This document shows positions 36,923 through 49,363 of a stretch of DNA of 64,000 nucleotides, piece by piece; the first letter of the stretch is position 1, and every line of letters begins with the position of its first letter. The stretch comes from Paguma larvata (taxonomy: Eukaryota > Chordata > Mammalia > Carnivora > Viverridae), in NCBI GenBank assembly GCA_030068075.1, contig CM057826.1, positions 68,297,312 through 68,361,311 on the forward strand. The letters are read 5' to 3'. The position numbers were made by a program, and so were the translations under genes. The notes under the pieces were generated by a model, which was not told where the DNA came from, made no database searches, and was given only the letters and a program-made list of their open reading frames with translations.

Positions 36923-36944
36923 AAAAAAAAAAAAAAAAAAAAAA
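36923..36944 (+). repeat. A22 homopolymer in the 3' UTR
   Basis: An uninterrupted run of 22 A residues is encoded in the genome about 66 bp upstream of the distal poly(A) signal, followed by CCCACACACAAACC. It is an internal-priming site for oligo-dT based transcript sequencing. Confidence 0.9.
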
Positions 36945-36977
36945 CCCACACACAAACCAACCCATACAATCTGTATT

Positions 36978-36985
36978 TGTATATA
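36978..36985 (+). promoter_or_regulatory. EFNA5: Pumilio-type element TGTATATA
   Basis: This is an exact UGUAUAUA match 25 bases upstream of the distal poly(A) signal. The position near the 3' end would be typical for Pumilio-dependent mRNA control. Binding is inference. Confidence 0.4.
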
Positions 36986-37009
36986 CACGTGTCCGTACAA
37001 GTATACCTA

Positions 37010-37040
37010 AATAAAAATTAAAGATTTTTGTCATTTTAAT
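37010..37040 (+). terminator. EFNA5: Distal EFNA5 poly(A) signal and cleavage region
   Basis: The canonical AATAAA at 37010-37015 is followed by TTAAAGATTTTTGTCATTTT, a U-rich segment with cleavage expected at ~37025-37040. No better signal with a GU/U-rich follower occurs in the next kilobase. The resulting UTR length (~4.3 kb) agrees with the long 3' UTR I recall for EFNA5 transcripts. Confidence 0.75.
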
Positions 37041-39288
37041 TGGAGCCCTCCTTCTACTTCTTTGTTCCTTGAATGACACCTTTATTTCAGGGGCTACTTA
37101 TACTCTGCTGATTTTTCAAAATCTTTGTGAATAGAAACGATGATACGACACGCACAAGAGAAGGCCTGAGCAGCTCAAAGAATGCAGGGTTAGAAATGGC
37201 CAACTTTCTAAGCACATTCCAGTTATTCTGATGAGAAAATGGTGAGATTCAAGCCTTGTCTCTGTATCTGAGCCTTAAAACAGATGCTATGGCAAAGCCC
37301 TGCATCCTAAAACCACTTAGATACAGTAAGAGCTAAGTACAAAAATTATGTTCTTTCACTTCGTGTAGTTTTTCACTCCATTAAAATAAAGGCAGAACGA
37401 GCATTTTTCCAGCAAACATCCCATACTTCAGAGAAATAATGACAGTAATAATAATCACTTCAGTACAACACTGAATGGCAAATTCTCACTGTCCAGGGAG
37501 AATTAACTTACAGTGTGTGACCTTGGGCAAGACATACAGTATCTTTGAGACTCAATTTCCTTATTAGTAAATAAAAGAGTTCTATAAGTGATTTCATTTT
37601 ATGAAAATTATTGCCCTTGCTGGACACGGCAAAGCCCATTTTGCATCTGAGTCATTTGAGTTTTTGTCTTTGATGACATTACGATAAGCACAATTTGAAA
37701 ATCACATCTGTAGAGGGAAAAAGCATCAAATATCTGACATAATAGACAACTAATGCATTTCAAGACTTGGCTTTAATTATACCATGTTAACATTAAACTC
37801 ATTGAAAGCCTTTTATTATACTTAATTATTTGACGGGGCACAAAACACTAATTATAACTTACTGTAACCTTTTTTTGCTAATGAAGAATGACAGCTTTAC
37901 AGAATGAGGAACAACTCATTTAAAAAAATAAAATAAATAAAGCTGTACCAGACTACCTATGTGATATTTTCAAACCAGAACAGCATTACATGGTCATTAT
38001 CATCTTCACCTTCATCAAAAGCATTTAAGTGATCATGACATTGTGCTCAGTGCTGTGCTGTGCAGAATAAAGTTAATGTTTACAATTTGTACTTTCCAAG
38101 TTTACAGAAAGCAGACGTGTGAGCATAACATAGTAACTATTTATGGCGGAAATCTAAAATTCAAACATTTATATTGCGCATAAGTAAGAGGAGACTGGGA
38201 TTTTAAGATTAGAAAGCTTAGAGTGAAAGTAAATCATCTTTACAAATTGTCCAAATGGGGTTAGGAGCTTCTTAAAAAACAAAACCTTGTCCTTTAAAAC
38301 CTGTGGGCTGTAAGAGAATGGTGAAGGATGTAGAGTTAAGTTTTCAAAGTAGCTGAAAGGGGACTGTGGGAATGAGAAAACCCAAGACAACACCTGAGTG
38401 CCATGGAAGCAAATTATGAAGCTGACAGTCCAGGGAAATCACCACAGTGCCCTAAAGAAGTAGGGGAAATGATGAAAAGATGACAATTTCATACTCTGCC
38501 TTAATACTCATGCTGCTCCTGAACTTAAGACCATAACTACACTGAATTGTGAGATGTCCAGGACCTCACCGAAGGCGTAGGCTACATAACACTCAGAGTA
38601 GAGGGATAAAGAGTAGAAAATGCAAAATTGGGGGCCAATAAAATTTCAAAGAGACTGCGAATCCCTGAAGAAGAGACCACTTCCCAACAGATAATGCTAC
38701 ACACTCTAATGGGAAAACAGACTGGACAGAGGTGGTACCATGAGCAGTGTTGCAGGAGCCACATTTTATTTATTTGGTAGATAACAAAGTATTAAGAAAA
38801 CTTGAGTCTTCTAGGGTACTATATTAAAAAAAATCATAGGGGAAATTTTAGTGAATAACACTTATGTATTTAAATCTCTTATCTCAGTGATAATGATTTG
38901 AATCACCTCATGTTATGGGAATGTATAAAATCTAGGTGTCATAAAAATGTTCAAGATAATTCTGATGGATTATTCACTGTTCTAATGGTTTCTTAGGCAT
39001 TGTTTGAAAAACGCTTTCTTAGAGATTATTTGCAAAGCTTACTTTCATATTCTGTTGATAATAGAAGCATCCTTCGGGGAAAGCATTGGCAAAAATCCCA
39101 TGAAACCCATTATGATTTTTGCGAATCCATTTTGATTTCCCCCTGGAAAACAAGTGCTTCAGAAATGATTATAAATAACTAATCAGACCAATATCCTCCA
39201 TTGGTTTTTAGTTTGATACTTTATGCTGTATTAAGGCCAATCAGTTGGTGGTTAGATACATATGTGTGCTTATTTTTTTACACTTTTC
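37041..39288. other. Intergenic flank downstream of EFNA5
   Basis: No gene is visible. A MIR-like antisense scrap lies at ~37505-37590 (TGTGACCTTGGGCAAGAC, then CTCAATTTCCTTATTAGTAA). AT-rich sequence at ~37740-37880 carries several TAATTA/TTAATTA motifs. The open frames are short. Confidence 0.6.
37505..37590 (-). repeat. MIR fragment (antisense)
   Basis: TGTGACCTTGGGCAAGAC followed by GACTCAATTTCCTTATTAGT is a characteristic antisense MIR phrase. Only the central part remains. Confidence 0.55.
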
Positions 39289-39387
39289 ATTTTTTTTAAG
39301 TAAGCTCTGTGCCCAATGCGGGTCTCAAATGCACAACCCTAATATCAAGAGTCACATCCTCTACCAACTGAGCCAACCAGGTGCCCC
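39289..39387 (-). mobile_element. Carnivore SINE fragment (antisense)
   Basis: TTAAGTAAGCTCTGTGCCCA, then ATGCGGGTCTCAAATGCACA and CCAACTGAGCCAACCAGGTG, is the reverse of a short carnivore tRNA-derived SINE. It lacks the TC-rich 3' region found in feline full-length copies. Confidence 0.8.
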
Positions 39388-40332
39388 ATGTATGGCTATT
39401 AAAATGAGGTTATTACTGCTGATGGGCCCTGTGAGCAGTCATTTTGGAATAATTTTCTTTCTTTTATACAGATGATAAATGAATACACAAGCTTAAAAGA
39501 AGGCAGGGAATTGCATTGCCCAAGGAATTGGTTAAGGGCATCACTAAGGGTTCCTATGCTTTGGGACAAGGGTGGTTAGCCAAAATGCTTTTTTTAAAAT
39601 GAGCACATATATATAAGTAAACAAAAGAATTTGCTTGCACAAATTCTATTTCTAGGCAAGACCCCTCCCTTCCTCTCCTGCACAAAGAAGACAAGGGTCT
39701 AAAGGCCTCATGCATAGCATATCCCAAAGCAATGACCCTTTAGGCAATTTCCATCAAAGACTGTCATGCTCTCCTCCCAAGAACCTCAGTACATGCTGAG
39801 AGTAAACCACAATTTCATTACTTCTCATTAAAAACCATCCCCAGCTCCATTCCAAGGGTCCCCTGAGTTCTGCCATCTTCCTCCCAGCAAAGGCATTAGT
39901 TAGGGTTCACCCTGAGGGAGAGTCAATAGGATAGTGTCACCCAGTTCCAATAAAAACAACTTTCAGTTCCTCTTCCTGTGGTCTACTTTTTGACTCAATT
40001 TAATCCCTCAACGTGGGATTTTCTGCAACATTAATTAAAGAAACCTTTTAAGCAACATAACACATATCCTAATGCCCTGGGGTAAGGATGCTGTGTTGGA
40101 GCTATAGCAGACGCATGCGACGACTTGATGGTTTGGGGTCCAAGTACTACCTCACCGATGCTGCCAGTCAGAGTTAATTCATAAGAATCCGATCCAGTGG
40201 GTAGCTCTCTGAGTCCATAATGGGTTTTGAAATATTCTGGATTTTAGTCATGATTATTCAAGCAAGAACTTCATGTCACTGGGTAACACATGGATGCTCG
40301 TCAATCTTGACAAGAACACAAAGAGAGGGACC

Positions 40333-40371
<39 letters not shown>

Positions 40372-43296
40372 CTCTCTTAGAGTGATTACAATGGGAAAAT
40401 AGAACAAAATATTTCTGCATGCTGCTTTGTTCAGAAGTACCAGGTGCTCCCACAAACTGCACAGAACACGTGAGATGGAGATAGCCAACATCGCTTTCTT
40501 TCCTTCACAGCCATGGAACGAGACACTAAAATAAGCAAGAACAGGTTTCTTCCTATACCCAACTTAGAAAACACATTTCATGTGGTCCTTTTTGTGTTCA
40601 AAGCTTGTTCTTTTGGACCAAAAAATAAACAAACAAAAAACCGATTTGTGTAGCACAGAACGTGAGACACATAACTCCTCTGAAACTTGTGCTTTGCTTT
40701 ACTAGATCTAGACACATTTTCTGCAGGAGACAGAACAAGAAGATCTGTGTCTTTTTTTATTTTTTCCTAAAGACAGTGTGCCAGCCAGAAAGCTGACTCC
40801 ATTTATTTTTCCTGCAGGGAGCCAGCGTGTTCCTTCTCCTGGAAGATGCAGGTACTTAAAATAGTAATAGGCTTTGTGGTTTATTGAGAGTATTTCATCC
40901 CAAGATCTCACGGGCATAAAGAATAAAACATAAACTAATGGCTCTTTCCAACAAGCTTGGGAAGAATTAAATGGAAAGGAGGAGTGTCATCATGCTTCCC
41001 TGGAGAAACAGAGAAGAAAGCAACTTAACTCAGGTAGCCCAGGGAAACAGCCAAAGTCAAGTCGATCCGAGATTTGGACAGAGGCCTCCAGTCTGTTACT
41101 CTTCATTCCTACGAGCTTGATTAAGAGCTGAAGGAAAACAAATGATGCATTTATCCCCCTTTTAAGTTTCGAATGCCTGTAATTGGGAGAGGGGCACTAG
41201 GCAGCTTCTCACATTTTGGGGAGCCAACGGTTTTATTAGAAAGGATAATTTTAATTCTCTAATTTCTCAGGATGCCCCAGTGTCTGTGCATATTCAAACT
41301 TATCTAAAAACGAGGAAAACTTTGAGAAGAATGATGTGTATTGTCCGTTCTTTTGGTAGTTTTCCCTTGACCCCCCCACCCCACATTCACACTCTTACGT
41401 GTTTTCTAATTTTATGTATTCACAGCACTTTTTTACTTGGCATTGTCTGTGCTAAGCAGGGTGATATCTGAAAGGACACCGAAGGTCACTTGAGATACAT
41501 TTAAACATCAGTCTGACTTAACATCTAAAGCCACAGCGCAAAAATGTGGTTAAAAGAAATCCTGCTAAGGGCTGGCCAGCCCGGCTCCGTGGTGTTCACA
41601 GATGACTACAGAGAATCTCCCAGGGCCCCTGTGTAAACACAAAACTGCCCACACTAGTGGGAAGCAGCACTTGGCATTCGGAATCCTTGGTGTCTTTTCC
41701 TCAACTCAGTTGACTTCTCTACCCAGAAGAGTTCCGCAGTGTTCCAGAACCAGGCAGCACCATCATGACACCAGTGTCTGGGGCCCAACCTCTCTTGGTC
41801 AGTGTAGATGGCTGACATGAAAGTGGGGACTCTGAACACCAGAGGACAAGGGTCTGTACCTTCAAAGGGCTGGCCGGTCTGGGAAGAGGATCCACAGAGA
41901 AGGCAAAAATTCATGTTGGTTTAGGACTTCCTTAAATTCTCTCTGTCGGTTTACCTAAGTCTGGACGCTGGTGCAAATTACAAACCCTCAATTTGCTTCT
42001 ACTTCAGATTTCGAGGTTACCACAAATGAGAGTGCCCTGCATTCTGTGTGGGTCCTGCCCTTCTCTAGTCCCTGTCAGTATTCAACAAAGCAAGTTAATC
42101 TCCCTGGTAAGTGACAGCTCGACCCCTTGTAACTGGCGTGGAATCAATTTTTTAACTTGATTTGAGAAATGAGGAGAGTATCAAGCATTCAGTACTGGCT
42201 AGTGGATTCATTAGCAGGCTGCATCAGTGTTAGCTGGAATCTGTTTGCCTGTCCCCATCTCTTAGTTCAGCTCCCCTCCCCCTCCTTTATCATCGATCCT
42301 GCCCACAAGACTTATTATCTACTCTGTCTGGTTGAGGACACCAACGTCCTTTGCTAAGTTGTTCACAGCAGGCTCACATACCACACTGTTCTAGCCCAAG
42401 CTTTGACGGCTCCACAGAGAGAAGGAAGAAACTGTGCGTGAGCGCTACGTTTCCACGGAAATTGACAACAACTCTTCTGAAGGCTTCAGGGAAGCAAACA
42501 AGATAGTGGAGAAATGAGCAAAGGTAATTATTGTCAGGAAACCTAGTTATGATATGCAACAGGTATGTGCAGTCTTTCAGAAGATCTCCAAGGAGTGGAA
42601 AGCTCTCCTTTCGAGCTATGCGGAAATAACCAAGAATTTACCTCAAAAGAATTGACATTCATTTTTTTTGGTGGAAGATTAGTAAAAGCGAAGAATGATT
42701 TTCCAATCACTACAATATTTCCTCTGCTTCTAAGCCCATTCTCTGCCCTGATCAGGTTTATGGATACAGAAGAAGGAACAAGTGAATGATGATGATGTGA
42801 TCAGAGGAATCCCAGTCGGGAAAAGACCCTTGTTCAGGCAGAATACTGTACTTGGTGCTGCATGTCTGTACTGCCCACTGTGGTTACAGAACCTTGATGC
42901 AACTGTCACTCGGAGACTATCCTACTAGGAAATCTATAGAGGGATGGAAGCGGTCATGCAGTGTGCCTATAATCCCCATGAGAGTGAGCTGACAGATTCC
43001 TCCTGCCCCTATCCCTACTCTCAATACCTGTGATGTCTGCCCATGGCCTTGAGGAACTCACAGAGTAGCAGAAAGAGTTCATATTCTGAGGAGGATCTCT
43101 AGCCTTCCCTCTCAAGAAATAATGCCAGACCCACCAGAATCCAGAATACTAACCTATATTCCTCAAAACAGCTTTTTCCTGAGGAAGCTAGTGGGTTTAT
43201 TCTATAGTGTCCTACAGAGAATGATTCTGGGGTGCTAGAGAGAACAGCTGGAATCACAGCCAGTTTCTCATCTGAAAAGGAAAATTATATTTAATT
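39388..43296. other. Intergenic stretch
   Basis: Apart from the (AC)17 repeat at 40336-40369, I recognise no gene or repeat here. The open frames reach only ~86 codons and lack coding character. Confidence 0.55.
40336..40369. repeat. (AC)17 microsatellite
   Basis: This is an uninterrupted AC dinucleotide run, likely length-polymorphic. Confidence 0.95.
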
Positions 43297-43648
43297 AGGG
43301 ACTGCATAGTTGTGTCTTTCAAAATTCATGTTGAAACCCTAATTCCCAATGTGATGATATTTAGAGATAGGGCCTTTGGGATGTGATTAGGTCATAAGGA
43401 TGGAGTCTTTGTGACAGGAGACATGAGACACTAGAGACACCCACTCTCTGCTCTCTACCATGTGAGGACACAGCAAGAGAACGAAGAGAATGGCTATCTG
43501 CAAACCAGAAAGGAAGTCTCACCAGAACCTAGCCATTCAGGCACCTGGAGGCTAGGAAGCCTGGAATAAAGACTGAGAGAGAAATTTCTGTTGTTTAAGC
43601 CATCCACTCTGTGATCTACGTTACAGCAGCTCAAGCTGACTAAGACAG
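43297..43648 (+). mobile_element. MaLR-type solo LTR (MLT1/MST-like)
   Basis: This is an old long terminal repeat of the mammalian apparent LTR retrotransposon group, about 350 bp. Recognisable segments in order are CAAAATTCATGTTGAAACCC, GGGCCTTTGGGATGTGATTA, CCATGTGAGGACACAGCAAG, AATTTCTGTTGTTTAAGCCA and a terminal TGACTAAGACAG. No internal coding region flanks it, so it is a solitary LTR left by recombination. Subfamily is uncertain. Confidence 0.8.
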
Positions 43649-43908
43649 CCTCACAGAATACTGACTTGCTGACTCTAACATAAACACTAGATTTCTAAAG
43701 ATCAAGAAAAAAAAAATCTAGAAACAACAGAGGTCAAGTAAGATACACCAAGTCTTAAAATGGATTATGTAACTTATGAAATCCCTGCCGTTGGCAAGTA
43801 AATGATACCAAATCACATGCAGAACCCAAGTTACTTCACTTCATCCACAGCCTCAGGAAAGAATATAAAGATTCGCTTATTCTTTAAGCTATAATTTATG
43901 GAACGTGA

Positions 43909-44083
43909 GGCGCCTGTGTGGCCCAGTCAGTTAAGCAGCTGCCTCTGGCTCAGGTCATGATCTCACAGTTCCTGGGTTCGAGCCCCACATGCAGCTGTCT
44001 GCTGTCAGCATGGAGCCCGCTTTGGATACTCTGTCCCCCTTTCTCTCTGCCCCTCCCCCCCTCATAAATAAATAAAATATAAT
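43909..44083 (+). mobile_element. Carnivore tRNA-derived SINE
   Basis: It starts GGCGCCTGTGTGGCCCAGTC, has a B-box-like GGGTTCGAGCCCC and a TC-rich segment, and ends with AATAAATAAAATATAATAT. The 13-bp flanks ATAATTTATGGAA (43891-43903) and ATAATCTATGGAA (44084-44096) differ at one base and are the target-site duplication. It landed in an older MIR/L2-like fragment whose remainder (CCTAGTATATGTCAGAACCT) continues to ~44150. Confidence 0.92.
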
Positions 44084-44149
44084 ATAATCTATGGAATACC
44101 TAGTATATGTCAGAACCTGTGCTAAACACTATGGGCATTTTTAATAGGA

Positions 44150-47100
44150 GACTGGCTTCATCCCATTAAAGCTTCCAGTCGTCATGGGGTTATACAAATC
44201 AGTTAAGGAGCTTGTCAAACACAGTCCCTTTTAAGGAAAGGAAAGGAGGCAGTCCTAGCAGCCACATAAGACACCATGCTGTCACATCTGTGCTCACAGC
44301 TGACTGGACAGACACTGGGCACCAGACTCACACGCAGCCAATCCACAGGCTAGTCAGGGCCGGTGTGTGTTCTCACAAGGAGAAAGTATCCTTGCTCTTA
44401 CTTGCTGTTTAGTAATTACCCGGGACAATCATTGTGTGCCTCTTGAGACATAAATAGAATGAGTCAGAAGAGAGGGGGATAAACAAAAAAATATAGAACA
44501 GATATACGGAAAACCTCTTACTCGTATTTCTTCTTAGCAAAGCCCTAACATGGACCTGCTGAGTTCCATGGAGCTGTTTTCTTAAACCCAGCACCACTTT
44601 CTCGTTCCTGTCATTATAACGCCTGGTCATTATCTGGCTTCTATTTTGAGGTTTTCATGAGACTCCAACTCCATTATTGGCACAGACATCCTTAAAATAA
44701 GCCCTCATTATTTGAGTTAGCCTGAGTGAATCACGGTTCCTTGCAAGCAAAATAGTCCATTAAACAAATATGATAGGATAAGAGGGCTATGAAGAAAGTG
44801 CAATGGAAGCACAGAGGGAGTAATTAACACTGCTAGAATTTAAAAACCTGATTTTGAATTTCAATATGTTACAGTACTGAAGAAATTTGCCGTATTTCAA
44901 AGGTCACTACATCTAAATTGACACAATGAATTATATAAAATGGCACACTTGATTTTCCTGAAGACTCAGGCTTTTCTTTTTTTCTTGACAGGGTCAAATA
45001 TAAAATAAATGGTGAGCGGAGCCCCTTCTCCCTGCTGATATCCCCTATCAGTTGGCACAGAGAGGGATACAAGAGTAAGACTCTAATTAGAGGGCATTTG
45101 AGATGGGCCGGCCAGTGAGGAGACAATGCCAAACACCACAAATGAGCTCAAGGATCAATAATGGAAAGGCAGGACCCAGTCTAATTCCATAGGAATGGGG
45201 ACCAAGGCAAACTTTCCTTAATTGCTTCTCTGCCTGGGAACCTGGAGCGCTCCCCCATTAACATGTGACATTTCCTAAGAAAGTGCTGTACACGAACAGC
45301 TAGTCTAACACTTGGATTGGTGGTAACTTATTTCTCCTTGGTATAAGCTCCTCAGGGAAAGCATAACTTGCTGAGAGCAGCCTTGAACGTTACCAGTGTT
45401 TGCTAGCACCTGTTAGCTGTTGTGCGGGGAAGGCATCTCATTATCAGACATGAATGCTGTCAGTAACGGCATGGAGGAAACCTAAACGAGTGCAGGCAAG
45501 GTCCACAGAACATACGGGTATAAATATTTTCTCTCCGCAAGCTCATACCATTTAAAAATTCCTTTTTTGTGGTGACAATCCTCAAGCTGGAAAGATAGGA
45601 CAGAAACGTTTCAAGGCATGAATTTGTGGTACAAAACAAAACAAAACGAAAATGCCCCCCACATCCCCCCCTCTCCCTGTCCTGGTTTAAATCTGTGTGC
45701 TCTGGACGGGAGCGGGTGCCAGTGGGGAAGCACCGTATTCCAATTCCTCTTGGCTGCTGCAGAAGTTTGCTGGGTTCTCTTTCACTCCCTAGAAAAGCTC
45801 TCGGTACTGATGGAGAGTGCACGGTTTAGATAAACTGGACTAGAAGAAGAGAGAGAGATGTACATAATTCTTCCTTAGACACTAAAAATGGGGTGGCCAT
45901 CGGCCGCAGTAAGTCCAAGAAAAGGGCCCTGCTTATCTCAACTCCAACCTGACGTCAGTAATTATACAGCACATGAGAAGAGCGGTCCCTGTTAACCGAA
46001 GCAGGGGGTTTATCTGGCCTTTGTAGGCCCCTGTATAAATCCATGAGCATTTCAGCCTCACGACTCCCTCACTTGTAGTACAGTGTTTACCCTTATCTTT
46101 TGCTTGACACAAAAGCACAATCAAGACAAAGCCGAGGAATGTGTGGCTCTTCACTGCAAGGGAACGCCTTCCCTGCTTCTCTCTGTTAATTATTATTTAT
46201 ACTCTGCATTTGTTTTCAGGTAAAAATCAAACAACAGAAAGCAGAAAAGCCACCCTGCATTTCCTGGGCTCTGGTCTCATTAGCCAGATTTTCTTAAAAC
46301 TCTGGTACTTCAGAGAAGTTTTGCCAAGTGGCTAAATGAAATGCACACAATTGCAAAGTATTATGAATATTTATGACGGTTTAATGATGGGCTTTTTTTT
46401 TGCATCCATGAATAATAAAGATTCTAACAAGAACAGATAACGAGGTGGGGACAAAACAGTGAAGTGGTTAATACAAGAACTGCTCTTGGAGGGACCCCAC
46501 TGAGAACAGCAGGGGCTAAGGGCCTCTCCTCCCTCTCTACCAGAACCGAGTGCAAAGCAGGGGCAGGAGGGTTAGCCTGTTTTCCTCTCTCCCTTTAACA
46601 GATATCGTCAGCTAAAATAGGCATTTCATCCCTACTTTGTGCCTAACCTCATGGTCTCCTCTGGAGGCAAAGGAAGTTCAGAGTGACAGATACCGCTGTC
46701 AAGTGACCTTCCGCTTCTCATGGCAGCATTGATTTCAGCCGTGGGTCACCAGCAGAATTTGCTGCTTTGCCGTTTCTAAGCCAGTTACTAGTTAAAAAGC
46801 AGTTGGTGGAGGCTCAAGTTGCTGGGCCTGCACTGAAAGCGGCTCACTCACTGGCTACCAACCTCAGCTTGAGGAGAGCCTTTGGCAAAAGTTTCTAAAT
46901 GGAAAACGCTACAGTTGTTATCCTCACCAATATTTCAGGTATTGAAGACAAATAATTCCCCATGTGAGCTCGCCAGGTTCTTGCATGGAGGGACACTCTG
47001 TGTCCCAGGTCCTGGTGTCATGAAGCCGACCCTGGGAGCAAACCAGCTTCCCACATTAAAAGCCTGGTAGGGCCTCAAAGGACAGCCACTGACATAGTGG

Positions 47101-47185
47101 GGGGTTAGATCAAGGAGTTGTGGGCTAGCTGCCACCTTTGGCTTAGGTGATTTACTCATGTGAGGCGAACTTGCCCTGATCTCCC
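44150..47185. other. Intergenic stretch
   Basis: I see no gene or well-defined repeat. An (AAAAC)n-like short tract lies at ~45634-45649. Open frames of up to 120 codons on either strand show no recognisable domain, and two overlap each other on opposite strands. Confidence 0.55.
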
Positions 47186-47350
47186 AAGATGATTCATTCA
47201 GTTAGTAAATATTTACTGAGCACCTACTAAATGCCACAAAATGTGTCAGGCATGTAGAGTACATCTCTGAAGAAAAAAACAATGGCCTTTTCTCAAGCAT
47301 TTTATACACTGGTAGGTGGAAAGAGGATATAAAAAATAAGCCCAACAAAT
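47186..47350 (-). repeat. L2 LINE fragment (antisense)
   Basis: GATTCATTCAGTTAGTAAAT, TTACTGAGCACCTACTAAAT, GTGTCAGGCATGTAGAGTAC and CACTGGTAGGTGGAAAGAGG follow the antisense L2 3' end. Confidence 0.7.
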
Positions 47351-49142
47351 AATTTTGGGATCCTTAGGAACACGACCCAGGCAACAAGGACATAAGACTT
47401 CTATCACTTCTCTTGGTAAAAAGCTTAATTGATGTCATAAACATTCCAGAAAAGTTACATGAAAATCAAACGATATTTTTAAAGCCCTCCAATAGTGTTT
47501 AAAAGCATTACCTGATGAGTCCCTTAAGTAATGTCCTGCTTTAGCTCCTTGGGGAATCTGAATTTCTACACACTAAGTGTGGTTTACACACACACAAACG
47601 TCCATTCTTCATAACCTGTCCTTGGGATTGGAAATCATTAATACCAAACCATAATACTACCTTATATTTGGCTTACCCCCTGTGTTGGGAACTAAGCACT
47701 CAACCATGCTCTTAAATCTACTGACGCAAATTTATGGGAGAACAATTCTTATCTGAAGATTCATTTAAAGAGTAAATGAGGTGCTGAGAAAGAATGTCCG
47801 ATAGGCCCCCATGATTGCTCTACTTGCTCTCCGTCTCCTCACCAGTCTCCTCACACAGTCCAACATCCCTGCCTGCCAATTTTATTAAAGCCTGCTGTGC
47901 GGGAATTTCCTTTCTCCGCTTTACTAGCTACCAAGACAACCTCGTCAACGTGATTTTTCACACATTTTCTCTTCCTGTGTTCTGCATCTCAGTGAAATTT
48001 CATCTCCCTGATTCACTGTTAAGTGTTTCTCATCTGAAATCACACTTGCTCGTAATCTCAAATAAAGTGCAAAAGCAGAAGTCACAAAAGGACAAAGACC
48101 AAAGTCCTTCTCCCTCCAATTACTCAGACATTAAGCAAAAGCTACATGGGAATTGCCCAGTCAACCAAGACGAACTGAGTACCAACATCTACGGAATAGA
48201 AGATTAGTCTTGGCACACAACGTATCACATTCCACAGCACTTCTCCCTTAATAGAGCGCGTACATCTGTCTAGATATTAAAATCTGAGGAACTGATGATA
48301 GGTGTTTCATAGTCCAAAAAGAATCACTGGAAACTGGATTCTCACAGGGTATTGCCCTATATTGCCTCCCCAAGGAATTAGTAACAGAGCTAAAGGAGGA
48401 AGAGCACAAAGGGACAGAGGCAGAATAAAGAAAAGAGGAGGAAGGAAATACTTACTAATAGAAAGGAGACTAAGAAGTAGGCTTTGAAGGAAATCCCTGC
48501 CCATGCTACCTTATTAGTAGCAAAAATGCAAGTCTCTCAGTGAAAATAAGCAGTCTTCTATCTGATCACACAGTACAAAAAGAAAGCTCACAAGCAAAAG
48601 CCGAGATCTATTAGGTACATTCATATTACAATGTACCTAATTCTGACAGACCAGGAGCCCCAACAATCTATTTGTCCACCTTGTCCAATAATAGTGGACA
48701 GGAAGAAAAAATTGTCACAATGTTAAGACAAAGAGCAGGACCCTGGGCCCAACTTTTGCTTCTGACAAGTGTAGCATGGTTAAAATTGGTCAGTTGAGGT
48801 CCTTGCACTTGTCAAGAGCTGTGTTTGATGCTTAGTTGGACATGAGTTCTATCAAGGACTTGATGTCTAAATACAGAGTTAAAACATCCATGATAGAGAC
48901 TGAGGTAACTGAACGATTAAAACAGGTTGTTTTTGTGGTAATATGTGGTCAAAAGCCAAGGGAAAGGAAAACTTCCTGCTTTCTTGTTCTTTTCATCTGT
49001 TTACACAGGAAGAGTAGGAAAGGATGCATGGGATGAATGGGGGTAGAAAAAGAGAATGGAAAACCCAAGGCAATAATGATCTGTGGAGATATCAGTGGTG
49101 GTCTATGTCAACTATTTATGACAGGCATTTAGGATAATTCCC

Positions 49143-49363
49143 GGGGCACCTGGGTGGCTCAGTCAGTAGTTAATCAAAATCAAAAACCAACTCTTGATTT
49201 TGGCTCAGGTAATGATCCCAGGGTCTTGGGATTGAGCCCTGGGTTGGGCTCCATGCTGAGTGTGGAGCCTGCTTGAGAATCTCTCTCTCTCTTTCCTCTC
49301 TCTCTCTCTCTCTCCCCTGCTCTCTGCCCCTCTCCTGCCAATGCTCTCTCTCTCTCTAAAAAA
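49143..49363 (+). mobile_element. Carnivore tRNA-derived SINE
   Basis: It starts GGGGCACCTGGGTGGCTCAG, carries GGGTCTTGGGATTGAGCCC in the B-box region, a long (TC)n tract at ~49280-49313 and a short A tail. AATTCCC at 49136-49142 and 49364-49370 forms a 7-bp target-site duplication. The body is diverged relative to the 50.5-kb copy, so the insertion is older. Confidence 0.9.

Larger units (their letters stand above)
32702..37035 (+). other. EFNA5: EFNA5 3' UTR
   Basis: The untranslated tail is about 4.3 kb and is inferred from the stop codon to the first canonical poly(A) signal in a good context (37010-37015). I see no young SINE inside it. Notable elements are duplicated AATAAA hexamers at 33876-33881 and 33897-33902, and further hexamers at 34414-34419 and 34427-34432. 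There is a Pumilio-type TGTATATA at 35795-35802 followed by AATAAA at 35812-35817, and a second TGTATATA at 36978-36985. A genomic A-run lies at 36923-36944, and AU-rich stretches occur, for example near 34932-34945. The 3' boundary assumes use of the distal signal. Shorter forms are possible. Confidence 0.8.

Noticed and set aside
36923..36944. A-run considered as the tail of a processed pseudogene
   Set aside because: The sequence before and after continues as the EFNA5 3' UTR with the expected distal poly(A) signal, and no target-site duplication was seen.
45460..45833. Overlapping open frames of 120 codons (minus) and 67-71 codons (plus)
   Set aside because: Mutually overlapping frames on opposite strands with no recognisable products. 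Most likely chance.
47815..48207. 130-codon open frame on the + strand, one of the longest in the window
   Set aside because: It relies on a non-ATG start, has no recognisable domain, signal or family resemblance, no splice or poly(A) context, and is within the length expected by chance.
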